Shown piece by piece: positions 17,846 through 25,440 of a stretch of 64,000 nucleotides of DNA (positions are counted from its first letter, which is position 1; the number at the start of each line of letters is the position of its first letter). Origin of the DNA: an uncultured Chitinophaga sp. (GTDB lineage Bacteria > Bacteroidota > Bacteroidia > Chitinophagales > Chitinophagaceae); NCBI RefSeq assembly GCF_946479755.1, contig NZ_CAMLHC010000017.1, positions 62,001-126,000 on the forward strand. Reading direction: 5' to 3'. Below the pieces are notes generated by a model, which was given only the letters and a program-made list of their open reading frames with translations, was not told where the DNA came from and searched no databases. A program made the position numbers and the translations under genes.

Positions 17846-18173
17846 GCTTTTTATTTTTAGATTGTAGTTCCTGCAGATAGTTTTCCATGGAGTCAATGGT
17901 GGCGTTCCAGTATTTATGGCATTCTTCCACCCAGGAGGTGACTTCCTTCAGCTTGTCTATTTTCAGCTCACAATAACGTTCCCTGCCTTGCTGCCTGACT
18001 ATGACCAGCCCGCATTCCGTCAACACTTTAATATGTTGGGAGATGGCCGGTCTGCTGGCGTCGAAGTTGTCCGCGATCGCATTCAGGTTCATGGACTGAC
18101 GGGCTATCAGCGAGATGATTTCCCGCCGGGTCGGGTCTGCTATGGCCTGATAGATATCCCTTCTTTTCTCCAT
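17832..18173 (-). CDS. ArsR-family winged-helix repressor
   Basis: 113 residues. MEKRRDIYQAIADPTRREIISLIARQSMNLNAIADNF followed by the recognition helix ASRPAISQHIKVLTECGLV and the wing VIVRQQGRERYCEL. No cysteine metal site of the classical ArsR type (ELCVCDL) is present, so it belongs to the metal-independent branch usually paired with AHSA1-like genes. Two palindromic operators lie directly upstream (18177-18221), so autorepression of the operon ArsR, AHSA1-like, hydrolase is likely. Confidence 0.92.
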   Translation of the reverse strand: MEKRRDIYQAIADPTRREIISLIARQSMNLNAIADNFDASRPAISQHIKVLTECGLVIVRQQGRERYCELKIDKLKEVTSWVEECHKYWNATIDSMENYLQELQSKNKKHGKR

Positions 18174-18176
18174 TAT

Positions 18177-18221
18177 GTAAGTATTTGCTTACAAATATAG
18201 TAAATGTAAGTAAATGCTTAC
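18177..18221 (-). promoter_or_regulatory. Doubled palindromic operator of the ArsR unit
   Basis: Two copies of a 16-base near-palindrome: GTAAGTATTTGCTTAC at 18177-18192 and GTAAGTAAATGCTTAC at 18206-18221, centres 29 bases apart. They begin 4 bases upstream of the ArsR start codon. ArsR-type dimers bind such inverted repeats; two sites would allow cooperative repression. Seen directly; binding is inferred. Confidence 0.75.
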
Positions 18222-18334
18222 CTTTTTTTTCAAAAAATTTTTTTCGATGACATTTCGAACTGTGGAAGGTGGTTGCGACGCCATAACGGACTGCCCATCG
18301 TTTTTTGGGTTATCTTCACGGAAACGGACGTACG

Positions 18335-18730
18335 ATGGGGCCATGGTTATTCACCTGCGCGCAATGCGGCGCGCAAAGTTATTTTGAAGTGTCAGCAATG
18401 CTGCTGCCGGAAGTCCGTTGCCGCGCATGCGGATGGGTGAAGTCCAATCCGCCGGAGGTACGGGAGCGGGTCAGTAAAATGTTGGAGGAGCAGCACTGGT
18501 ATGCGGGATTCCTGGAGTTGACGTTGGCGATGGAAGCGGAGTTGGGGATCACTTTTGAAGATGCTGATTTTCCGCAGCCGTTTGTTACATGGCGGAGGTT
18601 GCTGGAAGTAACGCGGCAGCATACCGGCGCAGTCGTCACGGAGGAGCAGGTGATGGAAATAATATCGCGTATTTCCGGTATTACTGAAACGGATATACGT
18701 AAAAGTATAGATGAACCTGTGCGTGTGTAA
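18335..18730 (+). CDS. Small zinc-ribbon-like protein of unknown function
   Basis: 131 residues from the ATG at 18335 (a TTG at 18305 is possible but less likely). The N-terminus has two CxxC knuckles, FTCAQCGAQSYF and VRCRACGWVK, spaced ~20 residues apart: a zinc-ribbon arrangement. The rest is helical (MLEEQHWYAGFLELTLAMEAELGITFEDADF), with regularly spaced acidic residues, and no catalytic motif. It may be a small regulatory or protein-binding zinc finger. It is monocistronic, between the ArsR unit and the fibre locus. Family not recognised. Confidence 0.65.
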   Translation: MGPWLFTCAQCGAQSYFEVSAMLLPEVRCRACGWVKSNPPEVRERVSKMLEEQHWYAGFLELTLAMEAELGITFEDADFPQPFVTWRRLLEVTRQHTGAVVTEEQVMEIISRISGITETDIRKSIDEPVRV

Positions 18731-19243
18731 AAAATGTCTATCGTATATAATAGTCAGGAAGACTAATTATAAGATTCGTTTATTTGTTGGCTTGTAATTC
18801 TTTGTGGTATTCGGTTTGATGGTTGTTTGCCGGTGAAATTTGTTAATCTTTTAAATTTTTCTGAAAAAAAATTTGGAGAAATCGGAATCTTATTTATCTT
18901 CGCTTCACTCTATCAAAAAACAATCTGTTGATAGCTGTCCCAAAGTTGTCCCAGAGCATTTGAATATCGTTGTACCCCGAGAAACTATACTTATACTGAG
19001 ATTGGCTATATCCTGAAATACAATTCCATAGGTTTTTTTCGAATAATATCCCTTCGCTGCGGTTACTGTTATCAGTACTATCCGTCGGTATCTGTCGGGA
19101 ATCCAGATTTTGTCGAGTGTGCATGTGAATGTTTACGTAATGTATGGTTACGTATATAAGGAAGTGTAGCGCTATCCCTGCTGCACGCTGCTTGTTTTTT
19201 CCGTTCTTTAAGACTTAGCTTATTGTTTTAAATCTGACTTCTG
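18731..19243 (+). other. 513-base gene-free stretch; long AT-rich leader before the fibre locus
   Basis: Contains the promoter candidate at 18872-18902 and, beyond it, ~340 bases to the first DUF4402-like frame. A 76-codon frame on the minus strand (18894-19124) has no signal, motif or start context and is not called. No strong hairpin was seen by eye. The long 5' leader could be regulatory. Confidence 0.45.
18872..18902 (+). promoter_or_regulatory. Bacteroidota-type promoter before the fibre locus
   Basis: TTTG at 18872-18875, a spacer of exactly 19 bases, and TATCTTCG at 18895-18902, one base off the TAnnTTTG consensus of the primary sigma factor in this phylum. It points to the fibre-assembly genes. 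Confidence 0.55.
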
Positions 19244-19522
19244 ATGGAAAAGAAGATCCTATCCTGGACCATGCTTGCTGTGGTCTCGCAGGCCGAGGTG
19301 CATGCACCCGCGCCGGCAGCTACAGCGAATGTCTCCGCAGTGGTGGCGGCTCCTGTCACGTGTTTGCGGACTACCGGCAACATGAGTTTTGGCAACACAG
19401 CGCCTTCAGGGACAGCTGGTGTTGTGAAGCCAACTCCTGGTGCCACCCGCAGGATCGCTTTTTTTCTTGAACGAAGTACCATCAACGCCGCCATTGTTGC
19501 AGTACCAGGTGAAAGTGGCTAA
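19244..19522 (+). pseudogene. Truncated DUF4402-like fibre subunit, probably frameshifted
   Basis: The 92-residue frame starts with a signal-peptide-like segment (MEKKILSWTMLAVVSQAEVHA), then TANVSAVVAAPVTCLRTTGNMSFGNTAP. This matches the start of the intact DUF4402 protein at 23766 (ATANASATIITPITLTKTLDMNFGILAAS). After GATRR the reading diverges and ends at VPGESG, where the intact paralogue continues AGENGYTYAITLP. So it is about half the length, lacks the C-terminal strands, and its register is disturbed after ~residue 65. Downstream, other frames are open for ~100 bases. It is either a decayed first subunit gene or a sequencing-level frameshift. Confidence 0.5.
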
Positions 19523-19629
19523 CCGCCAACGAGAACTGATCGGCAATTCCGGCTAAAACCAAAAGGTCCTGTACTTCACCTGGGTGCAGGCCTTTGGTAT
19601 CCCTGTCAGCAACCCAAATTTTTTGAAAG

Positions 19630-20514
19630 ATGTATGCAACCATGCTTATGAAACCACTAACCCTGCGCGTGCAGCGGAGATATGAGATAGTCTCTGCCAC
19701 CGCACTCGCCCTCTCTTTGTTACTGTCCACGGTCACTGTGCACGCGCAGGGCGACGTAATGATCTATCCGAAACGCGTTGTATTTGAGGGCGCCAAAAGA
19801 ACGCAGGACCTTGGCCTGGCTAACACCGGCACAGATACTGCTACCTACCAGGTGTCTTTTGTGCAGATCCGGATGAAGGAAGACGGCTCTTTTGAAAACA
19901 TAGAGCAGCCGGATTCCGGGCAAAGCTTCGCCAGCAACAACCTCCGTATTTTTCCCCGTACCGTTTCCATTGCACCGAAAGAATCCCAGGCTGTGAAACT
20001 GCAGGTGATCAACACCGGCAGCCTCCCTCCCGGTGAGTACAGGTCCCATGTTTATTTCAGGGCTGTCCCCCGTCCCTTACCTGGCGGTGAAATACCCTTG
20101 CTGCGGCCCAAAGATACCAGTAGCCTGGAGGTTAAACTGGTACCCGTCTTCGGTATCACCGTACCTGTCATCATCCGTGTGGGCGCTGATTCCACCGCAG
20201 TCGCCATCTCAGAAATGGGGGTGGACTTCAACAACCCGCGGCAACCACAGGTGATGTTTTCGCTGGACCGTAATGGTAATATGTCGGCCTACGGCGACCT
20301 GACGATCGACTATATCTCGCCGTCAGGCCAGCGAACGCGGGCCGCGGCAGCCAGAGGAGTGGCGGTGTACACGCCGCTACAGAAAAGGAGAATCAGGATA
20401 GACCTTGATAACACGGCAAAGCTGGACTATCATCAGGGCAGGCTGGAAGTAAATTATGAAACCGTTTCCGGCAGACCGGCCACACTGGCCAAACAGGAAC
20501 TGGTCCTCCGCTGA
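19630..20514 (+). CDS. PapD/FimC-like periplasmic chaperone
   Basis: 294 residues; signal peptide ending at VTVHAQ. The N-terminal immunoglobulin-like domain reads GDVMIYPKRVVFEGAKRTQDLGLANTGTDTATYQVSFV, with FPRTVSIAPKESQAVKLQVINTGSLPPGEYRSHVYFRA matching the F1-G1 region and conserved proline/glutamine pattern of pilus chaperones. The second domain follows (VDFNNPRQPQVMFSLDRNGNMSAYGDLTIDY). Such chaperones donate a strand to fold pilin subunits and deliver them to an outer-membrane usher. An usher-like protein and DUF4402 subunits are encoded next to it. It is longer than classical PapD (~220-240). Confidence 0.82.
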   Translation: MYATMLMKPLTLRVQRRYEIVSATALALSLLLSTVTVHAQGDVMIYPKRVVFEGAKRTQDLGLANTGTDTATYQVSFVQIRMKEDGSFENIEQPDSGQSFASNNLRIFPRTVSIAPKESQAVKLQVINTGSLPPGEYRSHVYFRAVPRPLPGGEIPLLRPKDTSSLEVKLVPVFGITVPVIIRVGADSTAVAISEMGVDFNNPRQPQVMFSLDRNGNMSAYGDLTIDYISPSGQRTRAAAARGVAVYTPLQKRRIRIDLDNTAKLDYHQGRLEVNYETVSGRPATLAKQELVLR

Positions 20515-20556
20515 ACATCAGCACATCATTGATTAACCCCCTGTAATAACCCGATC

Positions 20557-21039
20557 ATGTGTATGCATTTTGTACAGCACCCTGCGGGGTGGGCTGTGAC
20601 GGGCATCTTGTGTCTGATGCATTGTCTGCCCGCCATGGCACAGGTGACACCCACCATCGTTCAGCAACTCAGCTTTGGTACTTTCTGCGCAGGTCAAAGC
20701 GGTGGCACCATCAGCGTCGACACAGACGGCGCCACCACCACCACCGGAGATGTGATCCCCATCGGTAAAGGGACCATGGCCACACCGGCAGTGATAGAGC
20801 TACAGGCGCCCGTTGGCAGCAGGATCAGCATCCTGGAAACCAACTCGCTGCTGAAAGGCGGTAACGGTAACTCCCTGTCGCTGCACATCAAAGCCTCCGA
20901 CCCGGTGATGCCTTTTATCACCAAAACCCCACGGACCAGTATCCATATCGGTGGTACATTAACCGTCAACAAGCCAGGACAAACAGCTTCAGGAAAGTAT
21001 AACGGACAGGTTTTCATCACTTTTTTAGCAGGCGAATAA
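20557..21039 (+). CDS. DUF4402-like fibre subunit
   Basis: 160 residues; signal peptide ending near LPAMAQ. The mature part has the DUF4402 pattern: QQLSFGTFCAGQSGGTISV early, PAVIELQAPVGSRISI in the middle, and the closing strands IHIGGTLTVNKPGQTASGKYNGQVFITFLAGE. DUF4402 proteins are all-beta and related by pattern to pilin-like Ig subunits. Encoded between the chaperone and the usher-like gene (gap 28 bases to the latter), it is a likely tip or minor subunit. A Ser/Thr-rich stretch (DTDGATTTTGDVI) is noted. Confidence 0.75.
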   Translation: MCMHFVQHPAGWAVTGILCLMHCLPAMAQVTPTIVQQLSFGTFCAGQSGGTISVDTDGATTTTGDVIPIGKGTMATPAVIELQAPVGSRISILETNSLLKGGNGNSLSLHIKASDPVMPFITKTPRTSIHIGGTLTVNKPGQTASGKYNGQVFITFLAGE

Positions 21040-21067
21040 CCCGCCGCTTGTCGAGAAACCATGCACC

Positions 21068-23698
21068 ATGAAACGTCTTCACGATATGATCATGCCCGTT
21101 CTGTCTGGCGTGCTAGGGATAACATTCCTCATCGCGGGAACACCGGCCGGATGTTATGCGCAAAGCCCCTCCGCCGAAGAAGAACTGGTAGTGACCGTGG
21201 GGATGCAGGAACTGGGGAACGCTGAGATATCTGCCATTATCTATAACCAGGATGTTTACCTGTCAGTGAGTGACCTGTTCGATTTCCTGCAAGTTAAAAA
21301 TACCATGTCCCTCCAGGGAGATACCCTGTCAGGATTTATCACCGGCCCGGATGACCGGTATATCATAGAAAAGACAACAAAGACAATTACATACAACAAA
21401 AAGACATTCACCATGAACGCTGATAAACTACGCTGTACACCTGCGGGATTTTACCTTCGCGCCACCAGCTGGGGAGACATGTTCGGGCTGAATTGTACTT
21501 TCCGCTTCCGCGACCTGTATGTAACTGTAACGACTAAACGTGACCTGCCCGTTATCCGGGAAATAAAACAACAAAAGCTTCGCGATAATATTAACCGGTT
21601 GAAAGGAGAGGAGAAAGCGGATACTGTTATCCGCAGGAAAACGACCGCTTTCAGTGTGAATGCTGCCGACTGGGCCGTGATGGCCACCCGCCAGCACAAC
21701 GTCAACAGCATGAACCTCAACCTGTCCCTCGGCGGACAAATGGCCGGCGGCGAAACCAACCTACAACTGAATTATATCGATGGAAACCTCGACGTGCGTA
21801 ATCAACAGTTGATGTGGCACTATGTGAACAATGACCATCCATTGTTACGGCAGGTTACCGCAGGCAAAATCAATAGTATAGGCATTGCGTCTGTATTATA
21901 TCCGCTGGCCGGCGTGCAGTTTACCAATGCGCCCACGCTCAGCAGGACTGCCTTCGGTACCTACCGGTTGACCGACATTACCACCCCCGGATGGAAAGTA
22001 GAGCTGTATATCAACCAGGAGCTGATTGACTATCAGCAGGCGGACGCCTCCGGCTTCTTTGCTTTCAACGTACCCATTATCTACGGCAATACGACGGTGA
22101 CGCTCCGGTTTTACGGCCCCTTCGGCGAAGTGCGCAGCGAACAGCGGGACATTATGGTGCCTTTTAATTTCCTGCCTGCCGGTGAAATGGAATACACATT
22201 GACCGGCGGTATGCTGCTCGACGGGCAAAACAGCCGTTACGCCATGGGCACGGTGCACTACGGCATCACCAGACGGATTACTGTGGGCGCGGGCACAGAA
22301 TACCTTTCGTCTATTCCCGGCGGTAAGCCCATCCCTTTTGTGCATGCGGCATGGAGACTGACAGACAATCTCATTTTCAGTGGTGAGTACGCACATCAGG
22401 TGAGAAGTAAAGCGTCGTTCTTCTGGCGGCTGCCTTTCGATCTGGAAGTAGATGCACAGTATCTGCGTTACCAACCGGCGCAGCAGGCAGTGAAGTATAA
22501 CTACCAGGAAGAGCGAAAGCTGTCACTGACGCTGCCGGTACGAAAACCAGGGTTTTCCCTCTTCTCCCGGCTGACAGTCGACCAGGTGACCATGCCGCTG
22601 GCAGAACAGCTGCCCGTGACGGAGAAAATTCCCGGTACGCCCGCCGTCCCGCCGGTGAAATACACCACTGTAGAATGGATCAATTCCGGTACGATCGGCA
22701 GCGTGAATACCAATATGACCACCTTCTGCAATTTCAGGGAAGGGGCGGAGCCGATGGCTTACACCGCCTTGTCACAGACATACCGGCTTTTCTCCAATAT
22801 GTTTTTGATGCCCCGGCTGCAATATTCTTTTGACAGCCATCAGTTTACCAATGCGAGAGTGGAACTGGAACGCTATATACGGGAACGCACCTACGTGAGA
22901 CTGTCTTTCGAAAGGGACTTCGTCTTCCGGCAGTTTATCGGCGGGATCACGCTCCGTTATGATTTTAAGTTCGCTAAGATGGGGTTGAACACGATGATTG
23001 CGGGTCGTAATTCATCCGTCACCGCTACGGCAGGCGGAAGCCTGCTCTATGACCGGGAAAGCCATTACCTGATGACCAGCAACCTGGGCAGTGTAGGCCG
23101 GGCCCAGCTCTCCGTGCTGGCGTTCCTCGACCTCAATGGCAATGGTAAAAGAGATGTGGGAGAATCCAGGCTGGAAGGGATTTCCATACAGGTCAACGGT
23201 GGTGTGTCCGTGTTCAGCAAGGCGGATACCCTTTACCGGGTGTTCAACCTTGAACCTTACCGCAAATACCTGGTCCGCATAAACCCCGACGGCCTCCCTT
23301 CCGTAGCGTGGCAGCTGAAATATACTTCCATCGGAGTAACGGCGCTGCCCAACCAGTTCAAACCGGTAGAAATCCCCGTGACCGTTTCCGGCGAAGTAGC
23401 TGGCATGGTCCGGAGTACAAATAAACAGGGCATGTCCCGCATCCGGATGAATATACTGGATGCTGACTGCAACACTGTGGCCTCCGTGCTCACGGAGTCA
23501 GACGGTTATTTCAGCTACCTTGGCCTTCGTCCCGGCACCTATACCTTAAGCCCGGACCCGGCGCAGCTGCAGCGCCTGCATATCACAGCCCAACCCGCTG
23601 AAATAACCGTTACCATTAAACGAAACCCGGATGGAGATGTCGTCGACGGGCTATTGTTTAAACTTATTCCGAATCTATCCACTAACCCTTCAAAATAG
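21068..23698 (+). CDS. Usher-like outer-membrane assembly protein with C-terminal SdrD-B/carboxypeptidase-regulatory-like domains
   Basis: 876 residues; signal peptide ending near GCYAQ. An N-terminal periplasmic domain (~35-180) with repeated ISAIIYNQDVYLSVSDLFDFL-type strands is followed by a long beta-barrel region (~200-640). Inside it is a segment closely following the usher plug: GWKVELYINQELIDYQQ, ASGFFAFNVPIIYGNTTV, LRFYGPFGEVRSEQRDIMVP, then LPAGEMEYTLTGG, which mirrors the R-x-G-x-x-x-Y-x-x-x-x-G stretch after the plug in classical ushers. The C-terminus has an SdrD-B-like domain (FLDLNGNGKRDVGESRLEGISIQVNG) and a carboxypeptidase-regulatory-like domain (TESDGYFSYLGLRPGTYTLSPDP). 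It is a likely secretion pore and assembly platform for the DUF4402 subunits. Classical PapC is ~800-850 residues, so size fits. Confidence 0.75.
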   Translation: MKRLHDMIMPVLSGVLGITFLIAGTPAGCYAQSPSAEEELVVTVGMQELGNAEISAIIYNQDVYLSVSDLFDFLQVKNTMSLQGDTLSGFITGPDDRYIIEKTTKTITYNKKTFTMNADKLRCTPAGFYLRATSWGDMFGLNCTFRFRDLYVTVTTKRDLPVIREIKQQKLRDNINRLKGEEKADTVIRRKTTAFSVNAADWAVMATRQHNVNSMNLNLSLGGQMAGGETNLQLNYIDGNLDVRNQQLMWHYVNNDHPLLRQVTAGKINSIGIASVLYPLAGVQFTNAPTLSRTAFGTYRLTDITTPGWKVELYINQELIDYQQADASGFFAFNVPIIYGNTTVTLRFYGPFGEVRSEQRDIMVPFNFLPAGEMEYTLTGGMLLDGQNSRYAMGTVHYGITRRITVGAGTEYLSSIPGGKPIPFVHAAWRLTDNLIFSGEYAHQVRSKASFFWRLPFDLEVDAQYLRYQPAQQAVKYNYQEERKLSLTLPVRKPGFSLFSRLTVDQVTMPLAEQLPVTEKIPGTPAVPPVKYTTVEWINSGTIGSVNTNMTTFCNFREGAEPMAYTALSQTYRLFSNMFLMPRLQYSFDSHQFTNARVELERYIRERTYVRLSFERDFVFRQFIGGITLRYDFKFAKMGLNTMIAGRNSSVTATAGGSLLYDRESHYLMTSNLGSVGRAQLSVLAFLDLNGNGKRDVGESRLEGISIQVNGGVSVFSKADTLYRVFNLEPYRKYLVRINPDGLPSVAWQLKYTSIGVTALPNQFKPVEIPVTVSGEVAGMVRSTNKQGMSRIRMNILDADCNTVASVLTESDGYFSYLGLRPGTYTLSPDPAQLQRLHITAQPAEITVTIKRNPDGDVVDGLLFKLIPNLSTNPSK

Positions 23699-23765
23699 TT
23701 TGATCACCCCAAAAACTTTTTATTTAATCACTCATTTATTATTCATTTTTTAAAACCCAAATTTT

Positions 23766-24290
23766 ATGAAAAAGGTGTTATCATTAATGGTTATCGTTTC
23801 AGCTATCTTCGCTGGTAAAGCAGTTGCACAAACATCCGCTACCGCAACAGCCAATGCATCTGCTACTATCATCACCCCCATTACCCTGACCAAAACGCTG
23901 GACATGAACTTCGGCATCCTGGCTGCTTCCCCTATTCCGGGAACGCTGAAGCTCAGCCCTGCCGGTATCCGTACCACTACAGGCGGTGTCTCCACTTTGC
24001 CTACCACCGGTACCGTTACGCCTGCGCTCTTCTCAGTGGCAGGTGAAAATGGCTACACTTACGCCATTACACTGCCTCTTCTTCCGGTAGTTTTGAACAA
24101 CACTACTGTTCCCGGTGCCTTTATGCTGGCATCAGCTTTCACCAGTTCTCCTTCTGTGATTACCGGTGGTTTGCTGACTGGCGGCTCCCAGGCGCTGAAC
24201 GTAGGTGCTACCCTGTTTGTAGGGCCTAACCAGGCTGCGGGTGTTTATAACTCCCTGCTGCCTTTCCCGGTGACAGTAAATTATAACTAA
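23766..24290 (+). CDS. DUF4402 major fibre subunit candidate
   Basis: 174 residues; signal peptide MKKVLSLMVIVSAIFAGKAVAQ. The mature protein is Thr/Ala/Pro-rich and all-beta: ATANASATIITPITLTKTLDMNFGIL, GTVTPALFSVAGENGYTYAITLP, ending GPNQAAGVYNSLLPFPVTVNYN with the alternating hydrophobic last strand typical of pilin-like subunits. It lies 67 bases after the usher-like gene in an AT-rich gap and is followed by a terminator, so it may also be expressed separately. Its position as last, small, repeat-strand protein suggests the major subunit; not proven. Confidence 0.82.
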   Translation: MKKVLSLMVIVSAIFAGKAVAQTSATATANASATIITPITLTKTLDMNFGILAASPIPGTLKLSPAGIRTTTGGVSTLPTTGTVTPALFSVAGENGYTYAITLPLLPVVLNNTTVPGAFMLASAFTSSPSVITGGLLTGGSQALNVGATLFVGPNQAAGVYNSLLPFPVTVNYN

Positions 24291-24314
24291 GCAATTGTTG
24301 CGGTTGCTAGAAAA

Positions 24315-24352
24315 AGGGGTTGTCCTGATGGCAGGGCAGCCTCTTTATTTTT
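24315..24352 (+). terminator. Intrinsic terminator of the fibre locus
   Basis: AGGGGTTGTCCTG (24315-24327) pairs with CAGGGCAGCCTCT (24332-24344) around a 4-base loop, with three G-U pairs, followed by TTATTTTT. Confidence 0.85.
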
Positions 24353-24469
24353 GCGTGGCCGCGCCGCCCATCGGCTGTGGGGTTTGGAGAAGATGAGATT
24401 CGCTGTAATCGTCGTATTCCAGCCGGATCATCGCCTCCCGGGCTTATCCCCGGGAAGCAGAAAATATCA

Positions 24470-25225
24470 TTATTGCATGGCGGTTATTTCCGGCAGTTGT
24501 TTGCTCAGGTAACCGATGAAGGTCCATATTTCCAGCACTTCACTTACCGGCACTTCGAAGTCATCGTATTCCTCGTTGAGAGAACGCAGCAACAGCGTGC
24601 CTTTTTGTTTGATACGGCTGCTAACGAGTTTGAAGATGATGTCTTCTTCGCCGCCTTTCAGTACCAGCACACATGCCGTGTTGTCTTTCAGGTATGACCA
24701 GTCCTCCAGGTATTGGGCAATGATATGGCTGCCATCGGGGATGGGATGCATGGAATCACCTGAGATGGGGAACATGCGGATGGTTTTACCGCGGGGCAGT
24801 TCCGGCAGGGTGAACTTCGGCAGGCCGGCAATAAATTCCGGATCGGTAAAACCGCTGCGGTAGCCTGCTTTAGCCCGTGCGGGCACATATTCCATGTTCT
24901 CTTCATTGTCCTGGTCCACCGTAATGGGCAGAATGCGTATATGCTTGCCTGTTAAGTCCATCGTATTACCGGCGTCCAATGCCAGCAGTTGTTCTTCCGT
25001 GGCCTGCTGCAGGTCGTTTTTGATAAACGTGTCCAGGTCCACCCGGAAAAAATCGGAGATCAGTACCAGGTCTTCCAGCCGCGGATTCCGTGTTTTGCCG
25101 CTTTCCTGCGCTGTAATTTTGTTTCTGTTGATACCCAGCAGGTCTGCCAGATGCTGCTGTGAAAGCTTTTTCCGCGTGCGTAATATCCTCAGGTTCCCTG
25201 CCCAGAAAGTTGGCTTTTTCATCAT
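24470..25225 (-). CDS. XRE-family regulator with S24 (LexA/CI-type) peptidase domain
   Basis: 251 residues. N-terminal Cro/CI helix-turn-helix (LRILRTRKKLSQQHLADLLGINRNKITAQESGKTRNPRLEDLVLISDFF). C-terminal S24 domain with catalytic Ser in ISGDSMHPIPDGSHIIAQY and the Lys in DIIFKLVSSRI. A possible self-cleavage region lies around ARAKAGYRSG, just before the catalytic domain; the Ala-Gly pair there would be the scissile bond. Such proteins are stress- or damage-responsive repressors. No prophage genes are nearby, so it is probably a host regulator rather than a phage repressor. The target is unknown. Confidence 0.88.
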   Translation of the reverse strand: MMKKPTFWAGNLRILRTRKKLSQQHLADLLGINRNKITAQESGKTRNPRLEDLVLISDFFRVDLDTFIKNDLQQATEEQLLALDAGNTMDLTGKHIRILPITVDQDNEENMEYVPARAKAGYRSGFTDPEFIAGLPKFTLPELPRGKTIRMFPISGDSMHPIPDGSHIIAQYLEDWSYLKDNTACVLVLKGGEEDIIFKLVSSRIKQKGTLLLRSLNEEYDDFEVPVSEVLEIWTFIGYLSKQLPEITAMQ

Positions 25226-25280
25226 TTTCCGGCTATATTTAAAATAATTTATATTTATAACGAATGGTCACAAATGTAAT

Positions 25281-25438
25281 CAATTACGAATTAGGAATGA
25301 CGAATTACGAATTGGGAGTTAATTTTTATAAAAATAGTTAGTGGCCGCGCTATAAAGCAGCCCTACTATAAGAATAGTTGGTAGCCGTGCTATGAAGCAG
25401 CTCTCAATTCGTAATTCGTCATTCGTAATTCGAAATTG
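25281..25438. repeat. 158-base nested repeat element (inverted arms enclosing two direct repeats)
   Basis: Outer arms: 25281-25318 and 25401-25438 are inverted copies, 35 of 38 bases matching; each arm is itself built from short AATTACGAATT-like units. Inside are two direct copies of a 32-base unit (25333-25364 and 25373-25404) with 40-base period and 5 differences, all transitions; the unit centre reads GCCGCGCTATAAAGCAGC. The right arm ends 2 bases before the FemAB stop codon. It looks like a palindromic intergenic repeat (REP/MITE-like) rather than a simple terminator. No transposase is nearby. Confidence 0.8.
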
Positions 25439-25440
25439 AA

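Noticed and set aside
18894..19124. 76-codon minus-strand frame in the fibre-locus leader
   Set aside because: No signal, family or start context; lies over the promoter region.
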